Assembly (NCBI GenBank): GCA_947456095.1
Contig: CANGPX010000003.1
Span: 1 to 41,032 of the forward strand
Direction: 5' to 3'
Origin: Acidimicrobiaceae bacterium
GTDB lineage: Bacteria; Actinomycetota; Acidimicrobiia; Acidimicrobiales; RAAP-2
Length of the DNA stretch: 41,032 nt
Part shown: piece after piece, positions 8,394-16,157 of the stretch
Layout: each line of letters opens with the position of its first letter
Numbering within the stretch: the stretch's first letter is position 1
The notes under the pieces: model-generated
The model's database searches: none
Told to the model about the DNA's origin: nothing
The model's input: the letters and a program-made list of their open reading frames with translations, nothing else
Program-made: the position numbers and the translations under genes

Positions 8394-8899
8394 GAGGTCG
8401 CAACCGGCAAGGCAAGGCTTGCTGTCACCAAGGTGCGAGCAACAGGGCCAAGCGGGCGCCCGGTGAGGCGTTCAGTGACCGCGATCGACTGCGGTCCAGA
8501 TTCTGTTTTTTGTGACCAGGCAAGAAAGCCGGCCAACACCCCCAAAGTGACATCAGATAACTCGTCGTGGTGGAGGAGCACCTTTTCGCCAGCATTGAGT
8601 GCACGCTCGAGTTCTTGGAAGCACGTGAGTAGTGCTTCACCGGCTTCACCAATGAGGGGAATCTCGAAGTTTGACGAGGCAATCTTGCGCTCGTCATAGG
8701 CGGCCAGATTGTGCGGGGTGCCAAGCAGGCTAATAATGCGGGTGAATTCTTGGCCTTCAAGCCAAATGATCTCTTCTTGGCGACGAACACGCCGGTGGTT
8801 GGCGGTGAAGCCTCCTGGCCGCTCACTGATGGCTAGTTGCCCAGGAAAAATCCAGGTGAAGTGTTTTGGAGCGATGCCCGCTGCCCATTTTCCTCGCAT
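8390..8899 (-). CDS. Uncharacterised protein, possibly a degenerate dual-specificity phosphatase
   Basis: The 169-residue product has no motif of a folate enzyme. Its N-terminal part (HFTWIFPGQLAISERPG, then NHRRVRRQEEIIWLEGQ and FTRIISLLGTPHNL) followed by the segment GEKVLLHHDELSDVTLGVLAG resembles the layout of cysteine-dependent dual-specificity phosphatases. In those enzymes a strand ending in VLVHC leads into the CX5R loop. Here the aligned positions lack both the catalytic cysteine (His instead) and the arginine (Val instead), so I infer a non-catalytic or altered relative. It sits inside the folate genes: 2 bases downstream of folP and overlapping folB as GTGA, so it must be translated together with them. 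Start ATG at 8899. The fold assignment is by eye and uncertain. Confidence 0.7.
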   Translation of the reverse strand: MRGKWAAGIAPKHFTWIFPGQLAISERPGGFTANHRRVRRQEEIIWLEGQEFTRIISLLGTPHNLAAYDERKIASSNFEIPLIGEAGEALLTCFQELERALNAGEKVLLHHDELSDVTLGVLAGFLAWSQKTESGPQSIAVTERLTGRPLGPVARTLVTASLALPVATS

Positions 8900-8901
8900 G
8901 A

Positions 8902-9702
8902 CTACTTCCCCTCTTCACTCACCACTTTCGCGGCGTAGACCGTTTCTGGGCCATCGTGAACTCGAAGAATCTTCGCGCCGTTCACCATTGCCCACACTGC
9001 TGCGGCCACGCTTTGTTCAAGTCGTTCTCCTACAGCGTACCGCCGTTGTCCGAGGCCCTCAGAGAGAAAACCTTTTCTCGACACCCCAATGAGCAGGCCA
9101 AACCCTTCACTGCCTAAGCAATCAGCCATTTGTCTCGTTGCTTTGAGGAGCACACGATTTTGGGCAAAGGTCTTGGAAAAGCCAATACCTGGGTCACCAA
9201 CGACCTCTTTGGCCCCGGCTGCTTTGGCCCTGCGGCACGACACCAGCATGGCGTTCGTTACTTCCAAGACCACATCGTCATAGTCGGTCATGGACTGCAT
9301 GGTCTTTGGTGTTCCTCGGCGGTGCATCCCAACATAACAAGCACCGAGTTCACCAGCTAAGGCGCCGAGTTCACCAGAGACATCATTGAGCCATGTGGCC
9401 CCAGCGGCAATTGCTTGGCGGGCGACTTCAGGGCTGGTTGTGTCAATGGACACCTCGCCGAGTTGGCTGAGCGCGTGAACAACCGGGAGTACTCGAGCGA
9501 GCTCAAGGCCAAGCGGGACGTCGTCGGCGCCTGGTCGTGTTGACACTGCACCAACGTCAGCAATGGTGCAGCCGCTGTCAAACAGCGCTTTGCCATGGGC
9601 AATTGCCTCACTCGTCGCATCACCATGGCCGTCACCGGAAAACGAATCCGAGGTGACATTGACAATGCCCATCACTTGAACGCCCATGACTTGAGTGTCC
9701 AT
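8902..9702 (-). CDS. folP: Dihydropteroate synthase
   Basis: FolP joins p-aminobenzoate to hydroxymethyl-dihydropterin pyrophosphate; it is the sulfonamide target. The TIM-barrel signatures are present: MGIVNVTSDSFSGDG with the metal-binding Asn, DVGAVSTRPGADDV (loop 2), SIDTTSPEVARQAI, WLNDVSG, DPGIGFSKTFAQN, the catalytic GVSRKGFL and the final RVHD. The usual proline of NVTPDSF is serine here, within the natural variation of that position. I chose ATG at 9702 (266 residues): a GAGG lies 10 bases upstream and the distance to MGIVNVT fits the family. GTG at 9741 would add 13 residues without a good ribosome-binding site. folE lies immediately upstream. Confidence 0.95.
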   Translation of the reverse strand: MDTQVMGVQVMGIVNVTSDSFSGDGHGDATSEAIAHGKALFDSGCTIADVGAVSTRPGADDVPLGLELARVLPVVHALSQLGEVSIDTTSPEVARQAIAAGATWLNDVSGELGALAGELGACYVGMHRRGTPKTMQSMTDYDDVVLEVTNAMLVSCRRAKAAGAKEVVGDPGIGFSKTFAQNRVLLKATRQMADCLGSEGFGLLIGVSRKGFLSEGLGQRRYAVGERLEQSVAAAVWAMVNGAKILRVHDGPETVYAAKVVSEEGK

Positions 9703-9758
9703 GGCTTCAGTGCCTCGCGTGAAACCTTTGGCCTCAGTCACCGTTGGCCACCAACTGC

Positions 9759-10328
9759 TCAGCGTCCGTGGATGAACGCCAGTGCTTCGGCTCGAGCAGA
9801 GGGGTCTGAACGGAACAACCCGCGAACCGCAGACGTCACGGTTACTGCACCAGGCTTTTTCACCCCACGCATGGTCATGCAGAAATGCTCGGCTTCAATG
9901 ACGACCAGTGCACCTCGGGGGTTGAGTACCCGGTCCAAGTCGTCTGCGATCTGTGCGGTCATGCGCTCTTGGACTTGCAAGCGGTGGGCATAGCCGTCGA
10001 CGACGCGAGCCAACTTCGACAGACCAGTAATGCGTCCATCGTCTCCGGGGATGTAGGCAATGTGGGCCTTGCCCATGAACGGGACCAAGTGGTGCTCACA
10101 CAGCGAAGAGAACGGGATGTCTCTGACCATGACCATCTCGTCGTGACCTTCAGCAAAGGTGACTTGGAGGTGTCGGGAAGGGTCTTCGGAAAGGCCAGCA
10201 AGGAGCTCTTCATACATGGTGGCGACCCGTCGCGGCGTGTCTAAGAGACCCTCTCGCTCTGGGTCTTCGCCAATGGCGGCCAGCAATTCTTTGACTGCGG
10301 CCTTTGCCCGGTCAAGATCAAAACTCAT
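9759..10328 (-). CDS. folE: GTP cyclohydrolase I (FolE type)
   Basis: FolE opens the folate pathway by converting GTP to 7,8-dihydroneopterin triphosphate in a zinc-dependent toroidal complex. The 189-residue product carries the canonical zinc ligands: Cys77 and His80 in [11 protein letters not shown], and Cys150 in [25 protein letters not shown] and [20 protein letters not shown] are further family hallmarks. The length is normal, so this is the zinc-dependent type I form. The start ATG at 10328 overlaps the hpt stop as ATGA. In mycobacteria ftsH lies between hpt and folE; here the two genes overlap and ftsH is absent from this position. Confidence 0.97.
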   Translation of the reverse strand: MSFDLDRAKAAVKELLAAIGEDPEREGLLDTPRRVATMYEELLAGLSEDPSRHLQVTFAEGHDEMVMVRDIPFSSLCEHHLVPFMGKAHIAYIPGDDGRITGLSKLARVVDGYAHRLQVQERMTAQIADDLDRVLNPRGALVVIEAEHFCMTMRGVKKPGAVTVTSAVRGLFRSDPSARAEALAFIHGR

Positions 10329-10894
10329 TCGTGACGTCCTTCGCCAATGTAGGTGAAAATCCCAGTCAAATTCCGGAACTGCTCGGCGACGTCCAAGCCG
10401 TAGCCAACCACAAAGGTTGGAGGAATGGTGAAGCCGACGTATTTGAGATCAAGCGACACCCGTTGTTCGCCTTCTTTGACGAGCAGTGCACAGACCTCAA
10501 CGCTCTTTGGCTTTCTCGCCAGCAAGTACTTGCGCAGGTAGTTGAGCGTCAGGCCAGAGTCAACAATGTCTTCGACCACAATGACGTGTCGGTCGGTCAA
10601 GTCCGCTTCTAAGTCCTTCACAATGCGAACAATGCCTGAGGACTGCGTGGCTGATCCATACGATGACACGGCCATGAAGTCAACGTCGACGCGCAGTTCC
10701 ACTTTTCGAGCCAAGTCAACCATGAAGGCCATGGCGCCTTTCAGCACGCCAACAAGCAGCGGAGGATCACCGGCGTAGTCGGCGGTGATTGCAGCTCCGA
10801 GCTCAGCAACTCGACTGGCAATCTCAGATTCTGAGATCACGACATCGCCGAGTACGTCGTTTGCCCAGACGGGGGGAAGTTGTTGTGCGTCCAC
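10325..10894 (-). CDS. hpt: Hypoxanthine phosphoribosyltransferase
   Basis: The 189-residue product is a purine-salvage phosphoribosyltransferase that makes IMP or GMP from hypoxanthine or guanine and PRPP. The PRPP-binding loop is clear at residues 106-116 ([11 protein letters not shown]). [14 protein letters not shown] (phosphate loop) and [14 protein letters not shown] (flexible loop) precede it, and the C-terminal [14 protein letters not shown] is the base-specificity segment. The start GTG at 10894 lies 16 bases after the tilS stop. tilS-hpt pairing is very common in bacteria, and the ATGA overlap with folE links salvage of purines with GTP-consuming folate synthesis on the same transcript. 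Confidence 0.96.
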   Translation of the reverse strand: MDAQQLPPVWANDVLGDVVISESEIASRVAELGAAITADYAGDPPLLVGVLKGAMAFMVDLARKVELRVDVDFMAVSSYGSATQSSGIVRIVKDLEADLTDRHVIVVEDIVDSGLTLNYLRKYLLARKPKSVEVCALLVKEGEQRVSLDLKYVGFTIPPTFVVGYGLDVAEQFRNLTGIFTYIGEGRHE

Positions 10895-10910
10895 GAAGTG
10901 ATGCTAGTTC

Positions 10911-11768
10911 TCAACCAATGTGGAGGCGACCTTTGGACCGAGCCACCCGTCGTCCACCACTCAGCTCACAGGCAATGACCTCGCCACGGATGACCTCGAG
11001 CACTCGGTCAATTTCGGCCAGCGAGGGGAAGTAGCCGTCATGGACGAGTGTGTGGCGGAGTCGTCGCGCCACGAGCACTGGCGGTGCAGCTCGCAGCTCG
11101 GCGACGTCAAAGGGATCGACAATCGTGGCCTTTGCCAAGGCATCGAGATAGTCATCTTCTTGGCCCAAGATTTCGGCTGAACGATTGAGGAGTGCCACGA
11201 CGTCGCGGCCAGCGAGTTCGCTGGCCAAGGGCAACAGTTGCCGTCGAACGGCATTACGCAAGAACGCCTCATCGGTGTTGGTCGGATCGGTGAAAAACGG
11301 CTCGCCGAAATGGACACACAGTGCCTCGGTCTCGGCGCGGGTGAGCGCAACAATAGGGTGGCGAGGCCCGGCTGCGACCGTCGAGAGTCCTCGAGCACCT
11401 GCTCCTCGGAGCAAATTGATGAGCACGCTTGCTGCCCGGTCATTTGCGGTGTGGCCGGTGGCGACGTTGTCTGGCAGCACCGAGAACCGCTTGGCTCGCG
11501 CTCGTGCCTCGAGGTTCGGCCCATGGCCGACCTCTACCTCGTGGGCTTGGAAGCCAAAGCCGAGGCGATGAGCAAGTTCGCGCACTCGCTGTGCTTCTTC
11601 GGCACCGCCTTGGCGAAGTCGGTGGTCGACGTGGTGCAAGGTTGCCGAGCGCTTGGCCGCGTGAGCAAGGAGCGCAAGTGCGGTTGAATCCGCTCCGCCA
11701 GAGACGGCGTGTTCGTGGTGGCCTTCACCAAAGGTTGTTCGGTCGAGGAGCTCCTCGACCGAGACCAT
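10911..11768 (-). CDS. tilS: tRNA(Ile)-lysidine synthase
   Basis: TilS modifies the wobble cytidine of the CAU tRNA-Ile with lysine, so that it reads AUA as isoleucine. The 285-residue product has the N-type ATP pyrophosphatase P-loop SGGADST near residues 23-29 and HHVDHRLRQGGAEEAQRV. The NVATGHTANDRAASVLINLLRGAG stretch and the TDPTNTDEAFLRNAVRRQLLP segment are both TilS-specific. Short actinobacterial TilS proteins lack much of the C-terminal domain, as here. The start ATG at 11768 overlaps the stop of the anti-sigma gene as TGATG; a GTG three bases upstream is equally possible. The overlap ties this housekeeping gene to the sigma/anti-sigma pair. Confidence 0.95.
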   Translation of the reverse strand: MVSVEELLDRTTFGEGHHEHAVSGGADSTALALLAHAAKRSATLHHVDHRLRQGGAEEAQRVRELAHRLGFGFQAHEVEVGHGPNLEARARAKRFSVLPDNVATGHTANDRAASVLINLLRGAGARGLSTVAAGPRHPIVALTRAETEALCVHFGEPFFTDPTNTDEAFLRNAVRRQLLPLASELAGRDVVALLNRSAEILGQEDDYLDALAKATIVDPFDVAELRAAPPVLVARRLRHTLVHDGYFPSLAEIDRVLEVIRGEVIACELSGGRRVARSKGRLHIG

Positions 11769-12007
11769 CACTTGGCGTCGTCGGCGATCGCCGCCAAGAT
11801 GCGCTGACGAAGGTCGTCGGGCACTTCTTCACGACAGCGATCTTGAATGACGGTGCGCAGTTCGCCTTCAAAGTGTCGTGCACCATCGCACGGAGCACAG
11901 CGATTGAGGTGATCAGCAATCGCGAGTCGATTCTCGTCAGTCAATTCACCATCTAAGAATGCCGACAACTGCAAGAGTGCGTCGCCGCAGTCAATTTGAT
12001 CATCCAT
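11768..12007 (-). CDS. rsrA: Zinc-binding anti-sigma factor, RsrA-like
   Basis: The 79-residue product has the ZAS motif H-x3-C-x2-C at His33, Cys37 and Cys40 (HLNRCAPC), plus Cys7 near the N-terminus. Proteins of this type hold a SigR/SigH sigma factor while reduced and zinc-bound, and release it when thiol oxidation forms disulfides. A further Cys58 is present. The small size and the position directly after an ECF sigma gene fit the mycothiol-linked RsrA family. The start ATG at 12007 has GGAGAGG about 10 bases upstream. The stop overlaps tilS. The assignment to redox sensing is from family knowledge; the metal site is visible in sequence. Confidence 0.88.
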   Translation of the reverse strand: MDDQIDCGDALLQLSAFLDGELTDENRLAIADHLNRCAPCDGARHFEGELRTVIQDRCREEVPDDLRQRILAAIADDAK

Positions 12008-12035
12008 TGCGGTTCAACCTCTCCAATTTTTGGCT

Positions 12036-12587
12036 CTACGCCGGCGTTGCGATGAGGCCCTCTTCGAGGGCGTACTCATATAACGTCTTTTGGAGCAATT
12101 TCCTTCCCCGGTGAATCCGTGACATGACGGTGCCGAGTGGGACGTCCAAAATGTCGGCAATTTCACCATAGGAAAAGTCTTCAACATCTTTTAACAGCAC
12201 TGCCTCGCGAAATGATTCAGGTAGCGACTCAACCGCACCTCGCACCATGGCGTGGGTCATCTGATCAAGTGCGACATCTTCTGGGGTCGTTCGGGACATG
12301 AAGTAGTGATCTTCAAGGTCGTCGTCATCACTGGTTGGTTCAAATTTGACTGGACGCCGGCTTTTTGTTCGGAGGGCATTTTTGTAGTTGTTGTTGAGAA
12401 TCCGAAAGAGCCACGCCCGCAGGTTGGTGCCCTCTTCGAAAGAGCCATAGGCGCGATAGGCGTTCAAGTAGGTCTCTTGAACCAAGTCTTCAGGTTCGAC
12501 GATTTTGCCAAAATGTAGGCGCGCGTAGGCCAAGAGTTGGCCCATGAACGGTGTCGCAGCTTCAGCGAAGGTCGCCTGGTTAGCCAT
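12036..12587 (-). CDS. sigR: ECF sigma factor, SigR/SigH-like
   Basis: The 183-residue product is a group 4 (ECF) sigma factor. Region 2 is visible as IVEPEDLVQETYLNAYRAY followed by TNLRAWLFRILNNNYKN, and region 4 as ESLPESFREAVLLKDVEDF with the helix-turn-helix FSYGEIADILDVPLGTVMSRIHRGR. The acidic linker and the immediately downstream ZAS anti-sigma gene place it with the thiol-oxidative-stress sigma factors SigR/SigH. Those control thioredoxin and mycothiol genes in other actinobacteria. ATG at 12587 is the first in-frame start. It is the first gene of the minus-strand cofactor block. I found no clear GGAAT/GTT autoregulatory promoter in the 121 bases upstream, so self-control is not shown. 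Confidence 0.9.
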   Translation of the reverse strand: MANQATFAEAATPFMGQLLAYARLHFGKIVEPEDLVQETYLNAYRAYGSFEEGTNLRAWLFRILNNNYKNALRTKSRRPVKFEPTSDDDDLEDHYFMSRTTPEDVALDQMTHAMVRGAVESLPESFREAVLLKDVEDFSYGEIADILDVPLGTVMSRIHRGRKLLQKTLYEYALEEGLIATPA

Positions 12588-12627
12588 GGCACCAGCCTAG
12601 GTTGCCAGTCGTGCACGTTGAAAGCAG

Positions 12628-12647
12628 GGTGCCAGATCGAAGGCACC
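12628..12647. promoter_or_regulatory. Inverted repeat between sigR-like and P450 genes
   Basis: A perfect inverted repeat GGTGCC-N8-GGCACC lies in the 121-base divergent region, followed by an overlapping palindrome GAAGG-CA-CCTTC (12639-12650). It could be an operator for either gene. No regulator is known to me for this exact sequence, and chance occurrence cannot be excluded. Confidence 0.3.
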
Positions 12648-12708
12648 TTCGGTGCTCTTGTATGTTGAGACCCGAAGTGGGCAAGCAACAGTCGGTGGGG
12701 GAATACAC

Positions 12709-13911
12709 ATGGCAAAGCCGTACATCAATTTTCTTGACGGAGCGTTCTATGCGGATCGTCCACTTGACGCCTACGCATGGCTGCGCGAGAACGCACCGGT
12801 GTACTTCGACGAGAACTCGAAGCTTTGGGGTGCAACCCGCTACGACCACATTCGAGAGATCTCTCGCCACCCTGAGCAATTTTCTTCTGCCCAAGGGAGT
12901 CGCCCCGAAACCGGTGCCATGCCAATGATGATTGACATGGATGCGCCTGAACATGTGACGCAGCGTCGTCGGGTGTCGGCCGGCTTCACCCCTGTTCGGG
13001 TGCGGGCGATGGGGGACCGGATCCAACAAGTGTGTGACGCCATTGTTGACGAGGTCTGCGAGCAAGGCGAAGCCGAGTTTGTCCATGACGTCGCGGCACA
13101 ATTGCCGCTCATTGCCATTGCTGATCTGCTCGGCGTGAAACCGCAAGACCGGGCTGATCTGCTTCGGTGGAGCGATGACATGTTGATTGCGCAAGGTTCA
13201 AGCGATGAAACACTCATTGTCAACATGATCACGGCATTTTCTGAGTACCAGGTCTATATCCGTGCCGTCATTGCCGAGCGCAGAGCAACTGGCCAAGATG
13301 ACGACCTCATTGGCATCTTGGCCAATACGAAATCTGATGGTGCATTCCTTGATGAGGACATGTTGATCCACGAGACGCTGTTGTTGCTCATTGGCGGAGA
13401 TGAAACCACTCGCCATGTCATCTCCGGCGGCATTGATGAACTGCTCCGTCACCCTGAGCAAATGGAGTTGTTGAAGAACAATCCTGAGGCCATCCCGCTG
13501 GCGGTTGAAGAGATGCTCCGCTGGGTGACGCCAATTAAGAACATGAACCGCACGGTCGTGGCAAAGATTGACTTCCACGGCACGCAGTTGCACGCCGGCG
13601 ACAAAGTGTTGTTGCTCTACCCTTCGGCGAATCGAGATGGGGCGAAATTTGATCGTCCCGATGAGTTCGACGTGACGAGGTCACCAAACGAGCACATGGC
13701 GTTTGGTTTTGGGGCGCATCACTGCCTTGGCAACCAGCTCGCACGTCTTGAACTGAAAGCCATGGTTGATACCGTCCTTCGCCGACTGCCGGACTTGACC
13801 GTGACCGTTGACGGTCCCCTGGCCGAGCGCCCGGCAAGTTTTGTCTCAGGAATCATTGAAATGCCTGTTCGCTTTACCCCCTCAGAAAGAATTGGAGCTG
13901 GTCCAGTATGA
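12709..13911 (+). CDS. Cytochrome P450, CYP142-like (steroid C26/27 monooxygenase type)
   Basis: The 400-residue product is a soluble bacterial P450. The I-helix reads LLLLIGGDETTRH, the K-helix ExxR motif is in VEEMLRW, and the heme ligand is Cys339 in AFGFGAHHCLGNQLARLE. The sequence resembles mycobacterial CYP142 along its length: PMMIDMDAPEH in the B region, SAGFTPVRV, LPLIAIADLLGV, and PIKNMNRTVVA near the substrate site. CYP142 oxidises the terminal carbon of the cholesterol side chain, so a sterol or long-chain terpenoid substrate is likely, but not proven here. ATG at 12709 is preceded by a GGGGGAA sequence. The stop overlaps the next gene's ATG (ATGA), so the dehydrogenase is probably a partner enzyme. 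No ferredoxin gene is adjacent. Confidence 0.92.
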   Translation: MAKPYINFLDGAFYADRPLDAYAWLRENAPVYFDENSKLWGATRYDHIREISRHPEQFSSAQGSRPETGAMPMMIDMDAPEHVTQRRRVSAGFTPVRVRAMGDRIQQVCDAIVDEVCEQGEAEFVHDVAAQLPLIAIADLLGVKPQDRADLLRWSDDMLIAQGSSDETLIVNMITAFSEYQVYIRAVIAERRATGQDDDLIGILANTKSDGAFLDEDMLIHETLLLLIGGDETTRHVISGGIDELLRHPEQMELLKNNPEAIPLAVEEMLRWVTPIKNMNRTVVAKIDFHGTQLHAGDKVLLLYPSANRDGAKFDRPDEFDVTRSPNEHMAFGFGAHHCLGNQLARLELKAMVDTVLRRLPDLTVTVDGPLAERPASFVSGIIEMPVRFTPSERIGAGPV

Positions 13912-14708
13912 GTAATCACCGCACCTTGCAAGGAAAGTCCGTCCTCATCACCGGAGGCGGCTCAGGCATTGGTCTCGGCACCGCAGAGCTCCTCATTGCC
14001 GATGGCGCACACGTGACCATCTGTGGCCGAACCCTCGAGAAGCTGGAAACTGCAGCGGCACAAATTGAAAAAAGCGCCGCGAACGGCGGCACGATTTCGT
14101 TCCTTGCTGCTGACGTGACCGTTGAGGCCGATGTCGAGCGAGCCGTTGCTGCAGCGACGCGTGACGAAGGCTTAGATGGCCTCTTTGCCTGTGCCGGTGG
14201 TTCACTCGCCATGGGACCAATGCTCGACCAAGACCTAGAAGGCTGGCGGGCAACGCTTGAGCTCAACGTGCTCGGCTCGTTCCTTTGCGTGAAGCATGGC
14301 GGACGGGTGATGGCAGCAAATGGCGGAGGCTCCATTGTCCTCATGTCCTCTGGTGCTGGCCACTTCCCCCACCGGTTCTTGTCGGCCTATGGCATCTCGA
14401 AGGCCGCTATTGACCAGCTCGCCTCCTATGCGGCTGAAGAGCTTGGCGACCGAGGTATCCGAGTGAACTCCGTCCAGCCCGGCATCATTGATGACGAACT
14501 CATGAGTTTCATCACCGCCGGTGGGGCACTCCTCAACGACTACTTGGAGCAAATGCCACTGAGCCGAGTGGGCAAGGTGGATGACGTCGCTCGGGCCGTT
14601 CGGTTCTTGTTGTCAGACGAATCCGAATGGATTACCGGTGAGCACTTGGGTGTTGACGGTGGTCATCAGACCCGACGTGGTGCGAACTACGGACTGCTGT
14701 TCGGCTAG
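13908..14708 (+). CDS. Short-chain dehydrogenase/reductase (SDR)
   Basis: The 266-residue product is a classical SDR. The cofactor motif is TGGGSGIG (residues 15-22), followed by the ICGRTLEKL stretch that favours NADP(H). The catalytic residues are Ser147 or Ser148, Tyr161 and Lys165 (YGISK). The C-terminal LGVDGGHQTRRG segment is typical of enzymes acting on hydroxyacyl or hydroxysteroid substrates. It overlaps the P450 stop by four bases (ATGA), which suggests that it oxidises or reduces the product of that enzyme. The exact substrate is unknown. The 161 bases downstream, up to the zur stop, hold no gene I can support. Confidence 0.92.
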   Translation: MSNHRTLQGKSVLITGGGSGIGLGTAELLIADGAHVTICGRTLEKLETAAAQIEKSAANGGTISFLAADVTVEADVERAVAAATRDEGLDGLFACAGGSLAMGPMLDQDLEGWRATLELNVLGSFLCVKHGGRVMAANGGGSIVLMSSGAGHFPHRFLSAYGISKAAIDQLASYAAEELGDRGIRVNSVQPGIIDDELMSFITAGGALLNDYLEQMPLSRVGKVDDVARAVRFLLSDESEWITGEHLGVDGGHQTRRGANYGLLFG

Positions 14709-14869
14709 GACGAAGGTCTCTTCCAAGGTGCTGAGCTTGTCACCAGACAAAGCAAAAATCTCCTCTGCCTTGCATGGTGTTCGTATCACGCAAACAGGAA
14801 ATCTTCGAGGTGGTGGAGCGATGAACGGGTGAATCGCTGTGGCGGCCATAACGTTTTGCGCAAAGTTCC

Positions 14870-15325
14870 TCAGCTGCAGGCAGGGCAGGTGCCCATGAGA
14901 TCAAACCGGTGGCCGGTCACCACATAGCCAAGATCACTGGCGGCGTCAGCGGCATCGGCGAGTGCGCGCTCCAACCTCGAAGACGGTTCAATATCGGCCA
15001 CTGCACCACAAGAAGAACAGACCAAATGATGGTGGTGATGGCCGGTCAAGTCTTCGGCCAACTCGAAGCGCCCTTCACCATCGGCACCAGCCAAGCGCAC
15101 GAGCACCTGGGCGTCGACAAAGGCGGCAAGTGAGCGGTAGGCCGATGATTGGGGCACGTTGCTCAACCGTCCGAGCAGTTCTGCGACCGTCAGGGGGCGT
15201 TGGGCTGTGATGAGGGCCTCAATGATTGAACGCCGAGGCGGGGTATAGCGCTGGTTGGCTGCGTGGAGTCGTTTGGCCACGTGTTCATGGGTGACGTCGC
15301 TCGTCGGGTGGAGTTCAGTGGCCAT
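14870..15325 (-). CDS. zur: Fur-family zinc uptake regulator
   Basis: The 151-residue product has the Fur-type winged helix (RYTPPRRSIIEALITAQRPLTVAELLG, then VPQSSAYRSLAAFVDAQVLVRL). The metal sites include a run of five histidines (96-100) and two CxxC pairs (Cys103/Cys106, Cys147/Cys150) that hold the structural zinc. Its position as last gene of a zinc-type ABC operon identifies it as Zur rather than Fur. Zinc-loaded Zur represses zinc import by binding operators such as the one at 18801-18819. The start ATG at 15325 lies inside the end of the upstream permease gene (11-base overlap), so the repressor is made together with the transporter, giving feedback control. Confidence 0.93.
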   Translation of the reverse strand: MATELHPTSDVTHEHVAKRLHAANQRYTPPRRSIIEALITAQRPLTVAELLGRLSNVPQSSAYRSLAAFVDAQVLVRLAGADGEGRFELAEDLTGHHHHHLVCSSCGAVADIEPSSRLERALADAADAASDLGYVVTGHRFDLMGTCPACS

Positions 15326-16157
15326 GATGGCGACCTTTCACGGAGGTGAACACGGCAACGATGCCGTAGGTGGAAGCGGCGAGCAAGGTGATGGCTGCTG
15401 AAGGTGGCACAAATGTTGAAAGCCCGGCAAGGACGGTTCCACCAAAGACACAGCAAACCGCAATGGCGACACTCAGTCCCATGGCGGTGAAGGGGCTCCG
15501 CGTGAGTTTGAGCGCGGCGCCAGCGGGAGCGGCGAGGAGGCCAACCAACAGCAACGCGCCAACTGACTGCACCGCGAGCGCTGCCGTGAGACCAACGAGG
15601 CCCGAGAACATTGTGGCCAAGGCCTCGACGTGCACGCCTTTGGCAATGGCAACTGGCCGGTCAAGGGTCGAAAAAATGAGCGGTCGTCCAAGGAGCATCA
15701 TGGCCACGACGACCACCAGTGAGCACAAGGAAGTGAAAGTGACCGAGGCGGTCGAAATCGTAAATAACGAGCCAAACAAGATGGCGGTGGAGGTTGCTCC
15801 ACTCGCGCCATTTCCTGAAACCGCACTGAGCGAGAGCAACAAGGTGCCAAGACCCAAGATCCAAGCAAACGTGGTTCCAATGACCGAATCTGCCGATGCA
15901 TTGCGCCTCCCGAGCAGCTGCAGCCCAATCGCACAGGCGACACACGAGAGCACGAGACCGACGCCTGTTGACAGACCTACTAAGAACGCGGCCAACGCTC
16001 CGGTGAATGCCACGTGGCTGAGCGCGTCAGCGGTGAACAGCTCGCCGCGAAGAACGAGCACGGTGCCGACGAGCCCACAGATGATTCCAACAAGAGAACC
16101 AACGAGGAGTGCGACGAGGAAGAAGTGTGACGAGAACAGCGAAGAAAGCGTGGTCAT
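15315..16157 (-). CDS. znuB: Metal (zinc) ABC transporter permease, second copy
   Basis: The 280-residue hydrophobic product belongs to the ABC-3 (ZnuB/MntB) family. It has many membrane helices and the family segments VLVLRGELFTADALSHVAFTGALAAFLVG, where the cytoplasmic coupling helix is expected, and QSVGALLLVGLLAAPAGAALKLTRS near the C-terminus. ATG at 16157 was chosen because it overlaps the stop of the first permease gene as ATGA; the longer upstream frame is Cys/Trp-rich and implausible. The operon has two different permease genes, so the membrane unit may be a heterodimer. The short C-terminal KGRHHGH is histidine-rich. The 3' end overlaps zur. Confidence 0.9.
   Translation of the reverse strand: MTTLSSLFSSHFFLVALLVGSLVGIICGLVGTVLVLRGELFTADALSHVAFTGALAAFLVGLSTGVGLVLSCVACAIGLQLLGRRNASADSVIGTTFAWILGLGTLLLSLSAVSGNGASGATSTAILFGSLFTISTASVTFTSLCSLVVVVAMMLLGRPLIFSTLDRPVAIAKGVHVEALATMFSGLVGLTAALAVQSVGALLLVGLLAAPAGAALKLTRSPFTAMGLSVAIAVCCVFGGTVLAGLSTFVPPSAAITLLAASTYGIVAVFTSVKGRHHGH

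Noticed and set aside
12588-12708. SigR-type promoter (GGAAT ... GTT) ahead of the sigma gene
   Set aside because: I searched the upstream region on the minus strand and found no convincing match with proper spacing.
14613-14849. Minus-strand frame of 78 codons between the SDR and zur genes
   Set aside because: It runs antisense into the conserved C-terminus of the SDR gene and lacks a ribosome-binding site.
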